Shown here: positions 30,360-39,004 of the stretch, piece after piece | Numbering within the stretch: the first letter of the stretch is position 1 | How the letters are laid out: each line of letters starts with the position of its first letter | Assembly: GCF_024721115.1 (NCBI RefSeq) | Contig: NZ_JAMDHK010000007.1 | Coordinates: 69,041-133,040, forward strand | Source: Salipiger pentaromativorans | GTDB taxonomy: Bacteria > Pseudomonadota > Alphaproteobacteria > Rhodobacterales > Rhodobacteraceae | Direction of reading: 5' to 3' | DNA: 64,000 bases | Notes under the pieces: model-generated | Databases searched by the model: none | What the model was told of the DNA's origin: nothing | Seen by the model: only the letters and a program-made list of their open reading frames with translations | Program-made: the position numbers and the translations under genes

Positions 30360-30857
30360 TTACTGTTGTTCTTCGTCGGACCCCTGACCGATCACCGTGC
30401 GGACCCTCCCCGTCATTTGCGCAGTGCCGTCTTCAAGGTTCACAATCATACGCTCTGAGGTGAGGGCGTTGCTGCCCTGCGTCAAGAGCACGTTGCCCGT
30501 CATCACCACAACACCTGTGTCGATGCTGTAATCGGCGCGATCCGCCTCGGCGGCCTCCTCGCCGCTGACAAGGGTGACACCGCCGGTCGCCTCCATGCGG
30601 TCGATGCGGCCCTGACCTTCGGTATAGATGATCAGCACCCGCGGCGCGGCGAGCCGCATCTCGCCCTGACCGATCACCACATTGCCGGTATAAAGCGCCG
30701 TGCCGTCCGACTGGTTGACCTGGAGCGAATCCGCGCTGACCTCGACCGGGGCGCTGGTGTCCTGCTTCATGCCACCGAAGGCGACCTTGGTTCCCTGCGC
30801 CAGCGCCGGCCCCGACAGGGCGAGCAACGTAGCGGCGACGATCAGAATACGCGACAT
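30360..30857 (-). CDS. lptA: LPS transport periplasmic protein LptA
   Basis: 165 residues with an export signal at the N-terminus ([20 protein letters not shown]). The mature part is a repeated beta-strand fold of the OstA type ([40 protein letters not shown]), which forms the bridge that carries LPS across the periplasm. It sits between lptC and lptB with gaps of 10 and 20 bases. Length fits the family. Confidence 0.95.
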   Translation of the reverse strand: MSRILIVAATLLALSGPALAQGTKVAFGGMKQDTSAPVEVSADSLQVNQSDGTALYTGNVVIGQGEMRLAAPRVLIIYTEGQGRIDRMEATGGVTLVSGEEAAEADRADYSIDTGVVVMTGNVLLTQGSNALTSERMIVNLEDGTAQMTGRVRTVIGQGSDEEQQ

Positions 30858-30867
30858 GCAATAGCCT

Positions 30868-31476
30868 TTATGGATCTTGGGGGTCGTATATCAGGTTTAC
30901 GCCACCCGTGAAAAGCAGTTGCACATCCTGGCCGTTTTCCTCGGGCCGGATTGTCAGCTTGCCGGCGGTAAAGGTGCCCGCCGGACCGCTGCCGCTGACC
31001 GGCGCCAGGGTTTCCGCGTCGATCCGGTCGAGCGCGGTCAGCATGCGCTCGGTGTCCATCACATAACCGGTCGAGCTGACGATATGCACGCGGCCCTCGA
31101 GATCGGCGGATTTCTCGCCATCATCGACCAGCGCCTGATCCGCGCTCAGCGTGATCTGGCTGCCGTCGACCATGTCGAGCCGGGCATCCAGCCCATGCGC
31201 CCGCACCCGCGCAAGCGTGCCGTCCAGCGGCTCGGCGCTGTTTGCGGTCAGCGTCAACTGATCGCCCTTCGCCGTGGTACCGGCGTAATGCGGCGCCACG
31301 ATCTGCTCGCGCGTGGCATCGCCGGGATCGACGCCCTCGGCATAGGGCAGACGATTCACCGGCTCGCCCTGGCGCGGCAGAAGGAACAGCGTGGACAGCA
31401 GCATCAGCGCCACCAGCGGCAGCAGGATCTTCAGCCAGGCGATGACGCTGGAATATGTGTCCCCCCGCCGGACCAT
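30868..31476 (-). CDS. lptC: LPS export system protein LptC
   Basis: 202 residues from the ATG at 31476; the frame runs on upstream but only as a shadow of the rnd gene. A single membrane anchor is at about residues 14-33 (LKILLPLVALMLLSTLFLLP), followed by a periplasmic beta domain (GDQLTLTANSAEPLDGT, LDMVDGSQITLSADQALVDD). LptC receives LPS from LptBFG and passes it to LptA. The start lies two bases after the rnd stop codon, so the genes are tightly linked. Confidence 0.93.
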   Translation of the reverse strand: MVRRGDTYSSVIAWLKILLPLVALMLLSTLFLLPRQGEPVNRLPYAEGVDPGDATREQIVAPHYAGTTAKGDQLTLTANSAEPLDGTLARVRAHGLDARLDMVDGSQITLSADQALVDDGEKSADLEGRVHIVSSTGYVMDTERMLTALDRIDAETLAPVSGSGPAGTFTAGKLTIRPEENGQDVQLLFTGGVNLIYDPQDP

Positions 31477-31478
31477 GG

Positions 31479-32093
31479 TCAGGCGTGCGCGAAGATGTCG
31501 GTGTCGGGCCAGCCTTCGAGATCGAGCAACGCGCGGGTCGGCAGGAAATCGAAACAGGCCTGCGCCAGCTCCAGACGCCCCTCGCGCGCCAGCATCCCGT
31601 TCAGCGCCTCGCGCAGCCGGTGCAGATGCAGCACATCGGAGGCCGCGTAGTCGAGCTGGGCCCCGGTCAGCTCCTCGGCGCCCCAGTCGCTCGACTGCTG
31701 CTGTTTCGAAATATCGACACCCAGCAGTTCCTGGGTCAGCGATTTGAGCCCGTGGCGGTCTGTATAGGTGCGCACCAGCCGGCTGGCGATCTTGGTGCAA
31801 TAGACCGGAGCGGCCAGCGCGCCAAAGGCATGATACATGGCAGCGATGTCGAAGCGGCCGAAATGGAACAGCTTCAGCACCGTCTCGTCGCGCAGCAAGC
31901 GGCAAAGATTGGGCGCCTCGGTCTGGCCCTTCGCGACCTGCACCAGATGCGCATGCCCGTCGCCGCCCGAAAGCTGCACCACGCACAGCCGGTCGCGGTG
32001 CGGGTCGAGCCCCATGGTCTCGCAGTCGATCGCGACGACCGGGCCCAGATCGAGCCCGTCGGGCAGATCGCCTTTATAGAGGTGGTTCGCCAT
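31479..32093 (-). CDS. rnd: Ribonuclease D-type 3'-5' exonuclease
   Basis: 204 residues from the ATG at 32093, which has GAAAGGG upstream and yields the usual start MANHLYKGDLPDGLDLG. The DEDDy catalytic set is visible: D and E in VVAIDCETMGL, D in FHFGRFDIAAM, and Y and D in LDYAASDVLHLHRL. It lacks the HRDC domains of E. coli RNase D, so it is the short form common in alphaproteobacteria. It probably trims structured RNA 3' ends. It heads the lptCAB operon, an association seen in related genomes. Confidence 0.92.
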   Translation of the reverse strand: MANHLYKGDLPDGLDLGPVVAIDCETMGLDPHRDRLCVVQLSGGDGHAHLVQVAKGQTEAPNLCRLLRDETVLKLFHFGRFDIAAMYHAFGALAAPVYCTKIASRLVRTYTDRHGLKSLTQELLGVDISKQQQSSDWGAEELTGAQLDYAASDVLHLHRLREALNGMLAREGRLELAQACFDFLPTRALLDLEGWPDTDIFAHA

Positions 32094-33090
32094 TCCGTCG
32101 GGCCCTTTCATCTCGCTCGGGTGGGTCGCGCCCGAAATAGGCAAGCGGCGCGCATCATGCAACTGAGCATGCCCCATCGCTTTGCCATATTTGGCAAGCG
32201 GGCGGGCAGAAATAAGACCCGATTCGGCGCGAATATGGCACCGGATGGGCGTGGGACGGGCACGATTCGGGCTCCTCCCCTCGCGGCACCTGACCGATTG
32301 TAACAATTCGTGACGAAGTTGATTCACTCTAAACGTGTTGGCGCCGAAGCCGTGTCTCCGCCTTCCGAAACGCCCCCGCCCAGGGGGGGCACCTCAAAGC
32401 GTATTGGCGCCCAGCCGGGCCGTTTCCATCCGCTTTGCCGACTTCCGGCGTCATCTGGAGATTTAGTATTGTTTCCGATTACGGGCGCGGCCTTTTCATT
32501 CTTTTCGCCGCCATGGCATTCCCGATTTTGCAGCCGCAGTATTTATGAATAATATTCAGATTTTCGAAGATCTGTTTCCCTAAGGGAAACAATCAAAGGA
32601 TGAGCCCGCGCAATACTGTTTCCTGTCCTTATTTCTCGGAAATGCCGACCGCAAGCCCCAGCGCACAAGACCGTGCAGCCGCGAAATCTTGTCTCCCACC
32701 GGGAGCCCACCCACCCCCCAATGCGCTGCGCGACCTGCATTGGAGAGGCCCCAAAGGCGCCGATCAAATGGCTGCAATTCAACCCAAAGATGTAGAAGAA
32801 ACGTTTTGTTGACGGTGCCATGGCCGAGATGCATAACCATCCAAGTCGAGCAAAAAAACATAATTTCGTCACACTACGGCACTTGGGGGTTGGTGCTTCC
32901 ACTGGGAGTTAACGGTAAGTCTGCTGCGTTCTGCTCGGAACTGACACTTTGACAATCTGAACCGTCTTTACGGCGCCTCGTGCCTGTTCTGCCATCGGCA
33001 GAGCACATGGAACCTGCGTGCCGGTGTCATCCGATCCCCTCAGCGTCTTTCTGCTTCTTCCGTCGATAAGCACGCCTCCAGGAGGTCAAA
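32094..33090. other. Gene-free region of about 1 kb upstream of the sugar transferase
   Basis: No open frame here looks like a gene; the longest, a minus-strand frame at 32543-32902, has no family features. The stretch is more A/T-rich than its surroundings. It contains a perfect 17-base palindrome (32574-32590), a pair of imperfect direct repeats with core TTGGCGCC (32331-32345 and 32396-32411), and a GC hairpin at 32372-32390. A weak promoter-like pair TTGACG / CATAAC is at 32809-32837. It probably holds the control region and long leader of the sugar transferase gene, and possibly the rnd promoter on the other strand. Confidence 0.65.
32574..32590. promoter_or_regulatory. Perfect 17-base palindrome, operator candidate
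   Basis: GTTTCCCTAAGGGAAAC is an 8-1-8 perfect inverted repeat in the A/T-rich part of the 1-kb gap. It has the form of a dimeric-repressor site. No cognate regulator is evident in the window. Confidence 0.5.
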
Positions 33091-33780
33091 TTGACACTGC
33101 ATATTCGCCATCCGCTGCCGACGGCCGAAATTGAAAAGCTGATTGACGACGCGCTGTTTGTTGCGCCTCGCGCCCTGTTTTACCGCAATATCGCCAAGCG
33201 CTCGCTCGACATCGCACTGGTTCTCCTCGGTGCACTGCCGGTGCTGGCCGTGACGCTGGTTCTCGCCGCGATCATCGCGCTCGACGGCAAGTCGCCGATC
33301 TACCTGCAAAAGCGCGTGGGCCGGAACGGCCGGATCTTCCACATGTGGAAACTGCGCTCGATGGTGGCCGATGCCGACCGCCAGCTCGAAGCCTATCTCG
33401 CCCGCGACCCGGCGGCGCGCGAAGAATGGAACCGCACGCAGAAGCTGCGCCACGATCCGCGGATCACCCGCATCGGCCGGATCATCCGCAAGACCTCGCT
33501 CGACGAGCTGCCGCAGCTCTGGAACGTGCTGCGCGGGGATATGTCGCTGGTCGGCCCGCGTCCGATGATGGTGGATCAGCAGGAACTGTACCCCGGCACC
33601 GCCTATTACGCGCTGCGCCCGGGCATCACCGGCTTCTGGCAGACTTCCGTGCGCAACGACTCGAGCTTTGCCGAGCGCGCCGGCTTCGACACCGCCTATC
33701 TGCGCGAGCTGTCCTTCAAGACCGATCTCCACGTGCTGGCCAAGACCTTCAAGGTCGTCCTGCACGGCACCGGTTGCTGA
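33091..33780 (+). CDS. Bacterial sugar transferase (undecaprenyl-phosphate phosphoglycosyl transferase)
   Basis: 229 residues from a TTG start at 33091, supported by a perfect AGGAGG five bases upstream. It is expected to move a sugar phosphate to undecaprenyl phosphate as the first step of an exopolysaccharide or capsule unit (ExoY/WbaP-like). The membrane helix is at about residues 34-56 (SLDIALVLLGALPVLAVTLV). Conserved catalytic-domain motifs are YLQKRVGRNGRIFHMWKLRS, KTSLDELPQLWNVLRGDMSL and VGPRP. The N-terminal multi-helix domain of WbaP is absent, so this is the short form. It stands alone, with a 1-kb leader in front and a terminator behind. It may serve the polysaccharide locus that starts 1 kb further on. 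Confidence 0.9.
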   Translation: MTLHIRHPLPTAEIEKLIDDALFVAPRALFYRNIAKRSLDIALVLLGALPVLAVTLVLAAIIALDGKSPIYLQKRVGRNGRIFHMWKLRSMVADADRQLEAYLARDPAAREEWNRTQKLRHDPRITRIGRIIRKTSLDELPQLWNVLRGDMSLVGPRPMMVDQQELYPGTAYYALRPGITGFWQTSVRNDSSFAERAGFDTAYLRELSFKTDLHVLAKTFKVVLHGTGC

Positions 33781-33820
33781 GCCTCTCTCTCTCTTCTCTC
33801 TCCAGGCTCGCTCACGACAA

Positions 33821-33845
33821 GGCCCCCGCTTCGGCGGGGGCCTTT
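33821..33845 (+). terminator. Terminator of the sugar transferase gene
   Basis: The stem GGCCCCCGC / GCGGGGGCC (33821-33829 and 33834-33842) with a TTCG loop is followed by TTT. It comes about 40 bases after the stop codon, just past a pyrimidine-rich tract at 33783-33804. Confidence 0.88.
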
Positions 33846-33988
33846 GCCATTGGCAAGGGTGGTTCGGCTCAGCCTGCATGCATCGCCGGCCCATCATAAC
33901 CCGGACCAGCGGCGTGCTTCGAACCCCTGTAAAACGCAAACGCGCCGCGGGTGGGCCGCGGCGCGCGCTCTGTCCCGTGGGCCCGAAA

Positions 33989-34654
33989 TCAGGCGTTGGG
34001 CAGGATGACGATTTCGACGCGGCGGTTCTGCTGCTTGCCCTCGGCGGTCAGATTCGAGGCAACCGGTTGGTCTTCGCCCCGGCCGATGGCCTGAACGCGC
34101 GACGAGGGCACGCCCTCGGAGATCAGCAGGCTGGCCACGGCCTGGGCCCGGCGCTTGGACAGGTCGAGGTTATAACCGGCGTCGCCATCGCTGTCGGTGT
34201 GGCCCAGCACCTGCACGGTGGTGTTGGGGTAATCGAGCAGCGAACGGCCGACGGTGCGGATGTCGGCCTGCAGATCCGAGCGCAGCGCGGCGCTGTCGGT
34301 GGCGAACAGGATGTCCTGCGGCATGGTCACGATGAGACGGTCGCCGGTATTGGTGATCGCCACGTTGTTGCCGAGCTGCTGGCGCAGTTCCGCTTCCTGC
34401 TTGTCGAGCTGGTTGCCGATCACGCCGCCAAGCGCGGCCCCGGCGGCGGCGCCGACCAGGGTGTTCTTGACGGTGTCGTTGTTGTTGCCGCCGATCAGAC
34501 GCCCGGCCACAGCCCCGCCCACGGCGCCGATCAGCGCGCCCTGCTTTGCCTGGCGGTTGGGATCGTTCTCATCGAACATCTGGCCTTCGGAACAGGCGCT
34601 CAGCGTCATCGCCGCGGCGAGAGAAAGAAGAATGGAAGTTCTGGCCCGGATCAT
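33989..34654 (-). CDS. OmpA-family outer-membrane lipoprotein with glycine-zipper region
   Basis: 221 residues. The N-terminus is a lipoprotein signal with lipobox LSAC (C21). Residues of about 35-95 form a glycine-rich zipper-type segment (GALIGAVGGAVAGRLIGG, LVGAAAGAALGGVIG). The C-terminal OmpA-like domain, from about residue 105, has VQVLGHTDSDGDAGYNLDLS and RAQAVASLLISEGVPSSRVQ, the peptidoglycan-binding signature. It resembles YiaD-type proteins that tie the outer membrane to peptidoglycan. It is convergent with the sugar transferase gene. Confidence 0.92.
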   Translation of the reverse strand: MIRARTSILLSLAAAMTLSACSEGQMFDENDPNRQAKQGALIGAVGGAVAGRLIGGNNNDTVKNTLVGAAAGAALGGVIGNQLDKQEAELRQQLGNNVAITNTGDRLIVTMPQDILFATDSAALRSDLQADIRTVGRSLLDYPNTTVQVLGHTDSDGDAGYNLDLSKRRAQAVASLLISEGVPSSRVQAIGRGEDQPVASNLTAEGKQQNRRVEIVILPNA

Positions 34655-34807
34655 CGGTGTGCCTCTTGTCTGACTGGCCCCTGAACGGGGACTCTGTTTG
34701 CGTTATAGCGCCACCATGCCGTGGGCCAATATCGCTGTCACGGGGAAATCGGCGAGTCTCCGCCCATCGTGATCGCGCCCCGGCGGCCCCGAAAGCCCGT
34801 CCGGCGG

Positions 34808-36238
34808 TCAGCCCCAGTCGTCGAATCCGAACATGAGATAATCGCGCTGATAGGCCTCGCGCGCGGCGTTTTCGAGCTGATCGTCATAGATCTCGGCCAG
34901 CGCATAAGGCGCGCTGACGGGCACATGCACCGGATCCGGCGGTGCCTGGTGCCCCACCTGCATCGCCAGCGCCGGCAGGTAGCTGGCCATCTCGTCCTCG
35001 CGCACGATCATGTCGGGCAATGTCAGCTCGGACATGCCCTGGATCACCTGCGCCTGACTGGCCCAATGCCCGTCGATCCGCACCGCCGTCTGACCCGAAA
35101 GGTTGGCCCGGAGGAAGTTCAGAAAGGCGGTAAACGCCTCGCGATGCGCCTCGAGCGTGTAATCGCTTCCCGGCTCCTCCTCGGGGATCGGCAGGTTGTG
35201 GGCGCGGCGCAGGGTCTTGCGGATGCCCTTGTAGCTGCCGGGGCCCGTGGTCAGGATCTTGGTGCAGAAAGCGTCATGCGCCCGCGCCAGCGGGTGGCGC
35301 AGCACGGTAAAGCTGCGGTGCCCGGTGCGTTCGCGTTTCCACTGGCGCAGGCTCTTCTGGGTGAAATCGCGCGCCAGCGCCCCCGCGTCCACCCCGTCGA
35401 GCGCCATCAGCCAGTTCTGCACCGCGACCTCGGGCCCGGACTTGATGGGCATGTAGAGCAGCGGCGTCTTCGCCCCGCCGACATAGCCCGGCACCGCCGG
35501 CCCGCGGCGCGGCTCGAAATTCGGCGTGCGCGTCAGGTTGAACCGGTCGAGCCGCGCCAGCGCCGCTTCCATCTCGGCGAAATTCTCGACCTTGTCCGAG
35601 ATCGGCTCCGGGTTCTGCCGCTTCAGCGCGGTGTTGAGGCTGTCGAGCTGCGAATAGGCGCCCAGCCATTTCGCCAGCCCGTTCATCACCTCGACGTTCT
35701 GGAGATCTTCATAGGCGACGTAAAACGCCGTCTGCCCGGTCACCTGAAGCGCGTTCATCAGGGTGATCTGGAACGCCTGCAACGCCTCCAGATGGTCCTC
35801 GAACTCCGTCGCATCGAACTGCGCCTTGGCATCCTTGCGCTTCTTCACATTGGTCAGCTTCCACTGGCCGGTGGCCTGGGCGATTTTCCAGCTCACGTAG
35901 CTGTCGACCGGGTTGCGGGTCAGTACGATCTTGGCGCAGCGCGGATCGGTCAGCAGCGTCGGCAGGATGCGCGGATCGTGGTCGTGAAAGAAGCGGAACC
36001 CGCCAAGCCCGCCCGGCGTCGCCAGACGGATCTGATTGAGCAGCCGCTCGGGATCGCGGTCGCGTTCCTGCTGCGAGATGCCCAGAATATCCTCGGAGGT
36101 GGGGTAGCCGATGAAATGCGGATTGAACGCCTCGCCATGGCAGGTCAGCCCGGCGAAGGCATTGAGGTTGGCCTCAAGGAAATTCGACCCGGTGCGCATC
36201 TCGGCAAAGACGACGAAGTAATCGAAACGGTCGGACAT
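34808..36238 (-). CDS. Tandem-domain sulfotransferase (NodH-like annotation)
   Basis: 476 residues. Two sulfotransferase-like halves are visible. The first has a PAPS 5'-phosphosulfate loop-like stretch FAEMRTGSNFLEANL (about 11-25) and a 3'-phosphate site KIVLTRNPVDSYVSWKIA with R108 and S113. The second, from about residue 258, has LYMPIKSGPEVAVQNWL and SFTVLRHPLARAHDAF (about 309-324), the pattern of Sulfotransfer_2-type proteins. The predicted role is transfer of sulfate from PAPS to a glycan. It is the last gene of the galU-galE-glycosyltransferase string, eight bases after its neighbour. The nearby cysQ, which removes the by-product PAP, fits. Whether both halves are active is unknown. 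Confidence 0.82.
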   Translation of the reverse strand: MSDRFDYFVVFAEMRTGSNFLEANLNAFAGLTCHGEAFNPHFIGYPTSEDILGISQQERDRDPERLLNQIRLATPGGLGGFRFFHDHDPRILPTLLTDPRCAKIVLTRNPVDSYVSWKIAQATGQWKLTNVKKRKDAKAQFDATEFEDHLEALQAFQITLMNALQVTGQTAFYVAYEDLQNVEVMNGLAKWLGAYSQLDSLNTALKRQNPEPISDKVENFAEMEAALARLDRFNLTRTPNFEPRRGPAVPGYVGGAKTPLLYMPIKSGPEVAVQNWLMALDGVDAGALARDFTQKSLRQWKRERTGHRSFTVLRHPLARAHDAFCTKILTTGPGSYKGIRKTLRRAHNLPIPEEEPGSDYTLEAHREAFTAFLNFLRANLSGQTAVRIDGHWASQAQVIQGMSELTLPDMIVREDEMASYLPALAMQVGHQAPPDPVHVPVSAPYALAEIYDDQLENAAREAYQRDYLMFGFDDWG

Positions 36239-36245
36239 TCAGGGC

Positions 36246-37946
36246 CTATTTCTTCACGAGATACGGTTTCCGGGCGGTCTTCCGCGCGTTTTGCGGCGCC
36301 GGCTCCACCGGGAAGTCGCCCATCAGATAGGGGTGCATCCCCTGGTTCTTGAGATTCTGGAGGAATTGCCCGAACCCCGCCAGATCCTCCATCACCGGCG
36401 CCTCGGCGAGCCGGCGGGGGGATTTCTGGCCGATCTCGTCGATCACCACCTGCAACGGCTCCATCGGCGCCTCGATGAATTCCGCCATGGTCCAGATGCG
36501 GATGCGCGCCTTGGCATCGGGCGAGCGCAATTGATCCAGCATCGCGCTTTCGATCTTCTGAAGCTGCGCCGCCTCGGCGCGCAGATCGGCGAAATTGGCG
36601 TTGGATTTGAACAACGGCACCGCCCAGGCCCCCGAGATCACGCTGATCTGCGCGTTCGGATCGCGGGCGAAATGCCAGTTGATATCGGGGTTGTCATGCG
36701 GGCCGTATTGCAGGCATTGCCGCTCGCCTCGGGTGTTCCACAAGAGGTTCGTCAGAAACGCCTTGGGATGGGCATCGCGCAGCTCGGCATTGTCGGAGAG
36801 CGCGCCGTTGATCACCGTCTGGCCGCCGGCGAACTCCGCCCGTTCGGGGCCGTAGAGATGGCCATGCACCTGCGCCCCGGTCGCCCGCGCCAGCCAGCTT
36901 TCGAAATCCTTGAAAAGCTCGGAAAACCCTTGGAAAACCGAATACTTCCCCGCCGTCACGCCGTTTTCCCAACCGTAGTTCGGGAACCGCGACTGCATGT
37001 AGAGCCCCGGCCGCCCGCGCGTCCGCCGGTCGACCGCCTTGGCGAAGATCCGGTCGATCTTGCCGGGGTTCGGCTCCTGCCGGTTCTGCGCCACTTCGGC
37101 GTCAGACAGAAACGCCTGGTACAGCCGCTCGGCATGGGGCCAGATCTTGCGCGCGACGAAACAGTCCGAACGGCGCAGAAGCTGGAGATGATCGTCGTAG
37201 AAGATATGCGGCTTGCCCTGGAAGTCGAATTTCGACAGCGTCAGAGACCGGCTTTCGATATTGGTCGAGTACAGCCGCGCCAGCGTCTGGAAATAGCTTT
37301 CGTCCGGAATCCAGACCTTGCGGAAGTAGCGGTCGAACTTGCGGCGCTCCGGATCCTGAAGGATCGCCGAGAGCGTCTGCCGCGTCAGGCACCACCACTG
37401 GCTGCCCATATGCGGCACCACGCCCTTGGGCACCCGCCGGCGGAACCCGATGCCCCGCTGGAGTTCGACGAACTTGTCGAAGAGATAGCGGCTCTTGCGC
37501 CAGGAAAAGGGGAAGAGCAGGGTGAACCGCTCGTGGTCGAGCCCGCCCACCGTCCAGGGCACATCGGCGGTGGTGGCGCTTTCGATGAAATCGGTGCGCG
37601 GCCGCTCGGCCAGATAGTCGATCAGCTCATCGACCGGGCGCAGCGGCAGGCAGGAGCCCGAGGTCAGATAGACGTGGCGCACTTCGGGGAACCGTTCCAG
37701 CATCAGCTCCGAAGCGTCCTGGCTCGCCGCCACCAGCCCCCAGGTGCCCCATTCGCAGCGGTGCCGGCGCGAGAACAGAACCTCGGGCAGATCCGACAGC
37801 GCCGCGACGAACCCGTCATAGACCTTTTTCGAAACCATCTTGTCGACATGGATGACGACCGGACAGCCCGCCTTGGTCCAGTGCCGCGCCACCTGCTCGG
37901 CACGACCCAGCGCGGTGTGGACAAGCATCACGATGCCCACGCTCAT
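36246..37946 (-). CDS. Core-2/I-branching (GT14-like) glycosyltransferase with a large C-terminal domain
   Basis: 566 residues from the ATG at 37946, which overlaps the upstream stop (ATGA). Residues 1 to about 290 resemble beta-1,6-N-acetylglucosaminyltransferases of the core-2/I-branching type (VGIVMLVHTALGRAEQVARH, LTSGSCLPLRPVDELIDYL, MGSQWWCLTRQTLSAIL, KVWIPDESYFQTLARLYS). The remaining 275 residues (for example GWENGVTAGKYSVFQGFSEL, QYGPHDNPDINWHFARDPNA) match a Rhodobacteraceae-associated domain of unknown function that I cannot name with certainty. They may hold a second transferase. No signal peptide was found. It would add a branch sugar to a surface glycan. Confidence 0.8.
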   Translation of the reverse strand: MSVGIVMLVHTALGRAEQVARHWTKAGCPVVIHVDKMVSKKVYDGFVAALSDLPEVLFSRRHRCEWGTWGLVAASQDASELMLERFPEVRHVYLTSGSCLPLRPVDELIDYLAERPRTDFIESATTADVPWTVGGLDHERFTLLFPFSWRKSRYLFDKFVELQRGIGFRRRVPKGVVPHMGSQWWCLTRQTLSAILQDPERRKFDRYFRKVWIPDESYFQTLARLYSTNIESRSLTLSKFDFQGKPHIFYDDHLQLLRRSDCFVARKIWPHAERLYQAFLSDAEVAQNRQEPNPGKIDRIFAKAVDRRTRGRPGLYMQSRFPNYGWENGVTAGKYSVFQGFSELFKDFESWLARATGAQVHGHLYGPERAEFAGGQTVINGALSDNAELRDAHPKAFLTNLLWNTRGERQCLQYGPHDNPDINWHFARDPNAQISVISGAWAVPLFKSNANFADLRAEAAQLQKIESAMLDQLRSPDAKARIRIWTMAEFIEAPMEPLQVVIDEIGQKSPRRLAEAPVMEDLAGFGQFLQNLKNQGMHPYLMGDFPVEPAPQNARKTARKPYLVKK

Positions 37947-38953
37947 GCCCAGTTCCCCTTGGACATGAGGCCGAGAATCTCGAGCTGGCGCCAGTTGATG
38001 TATTTCTCGGACCATTTGCACCAGAGCTCGGGGTTGTCCTTGATCCCGGCGTGATAGGCCAGATATTCGGTCGAGCCCGCGTAGTGCTGTTTGCGCTTCA
38101 GCTCTTCCTCGGCCTTGGCGCCGAACGTGTCGAGGAATTTGGTGTGCAGCAAGAGCCCGCTGGCCTTTTCCCCGCCCCACTCGTCGTACACAAGGTTCAG
38201 ACCGCGCGGCAGCAACATATGGGTCGAGCTGACATAGGTGTAGCGCTTGTCCCATTTGACCAGCGGGATCTTGTTCAGCGCCGGGGCCCGTGCAGGCCGG
38301 TCGGGGAAGAAGACCCGCGCGCGCGGACCGCCCTGGATCCAGAGATTGCCGAAGCGCGGATTGCGTCTGACCGTGTAGTTGCCCGCGTCGAACCACGAGG
38401 CGATCTCGATCGGGTTCTGCCCCGGCTGGTAAGGCTGGGCGTCGATCCGGCCCTTGGGGTACATGTCCAGCAGCATGGCCGAAAAGCTCTTGATCGACGA
38501 GGCGTCGAGCCAGTCGGTCAGCGCGCGCAGCGGGCGCGTGTCGCAGAACGGGTAGAGAAAGAACTCGTCGGGATCGACGGTCAGCGCCCAGTGGCCATGC
38601 GCGTATTTGCGCAACAGGAAGTTGATCCAGTCCATCCCGAAGCGCGAGCGCTTGTAGCTGCCCCGCGTCGTCCAGACCGACACGTCCTCCTGCCGGGACA
38701 GGTAGTCGAGCGAATTGTCGGTGCTGTCGTTATCGACGAAGAAGAAGTGATTGACCCCCATATCCCTGTAATATTTCAGGAAATAGGGCAGCCGGATGCT
38801 TTCGTTGCGCTGGGTGCAGAACACCAGAAGATCAGACGAGCGGATGCGGTCGGTGCGGTTCGACACCGGCATGAGCTCGCGACTCTTGCGCAGGGCGCGG
38901 ATGCGCCAGCGCTTGCGCTGAAGCCTCAGCCGGTATGACCGCCATGCGCTCAA
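37943..38953 (-). CDS. Glycosyltransferase (GT2/GT92-like)
   Basis: 336 residues. The region FFFVDNDSTDNSLDYLSRQ (about 71-89) and the acidic motif ALTVDPDEFFLYPF (about 123-136) mark a GT-A fold of the Glyco_tranf_2_4 / GT92-like type. The N-terminus is strongly basic (WRSYRLRLQRKRWRIRALRK), which could place it at the membrane. The donor and acceptor are not readable. Its stop overlaps the start of the GT14-like gene by four bases, and 51 bases separate it from the gene upstream, so it belongs to the same operon. Confidence 0.83.
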   Translation of the reverse strand: MSAWRSYRLRLQRKRWRIRALRKSRELMPVSNRTDRIRSSDLLVFCTQRNESIRLPYFLKYYRDMGVNHFFFVDNDSTDNSLDYLSRQEDVSVWTTRGSYKRSRFGMDWINFLLRKYAHGHWALTVDPDEFFLYPFCDTRPLRALTDWLDASSIKSFSAMLLDMYPKGRIDAQPYQPGQNPIEIASWFDAGNYTVRRNPRFGNLWIQGGPRARVFFPDRPARAPALNKIPLVKWDKRYTYVSSTHMLLPRGLNLVYDEWGGEKASGLLLHTKFLDTFGAKAEEELKRKQHYAGSTEYLAYHAGIKDNPELWCKWSEKYINWRQLEILGLMSKGNWA

Positions 38954-39004
38954 TATCTGCCCTCGTAAGAGCCGGAATCTCCGGCCCTGCTGCCTGTCCG
39001 GCTA

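Noticed and set aside
32543-32902. Minus-strand frame of 119 codons in the 1-kb gap
   Set aside because: No ribosome binding site, no recognisable motif and odd composition; the gap is better explained as a control region.
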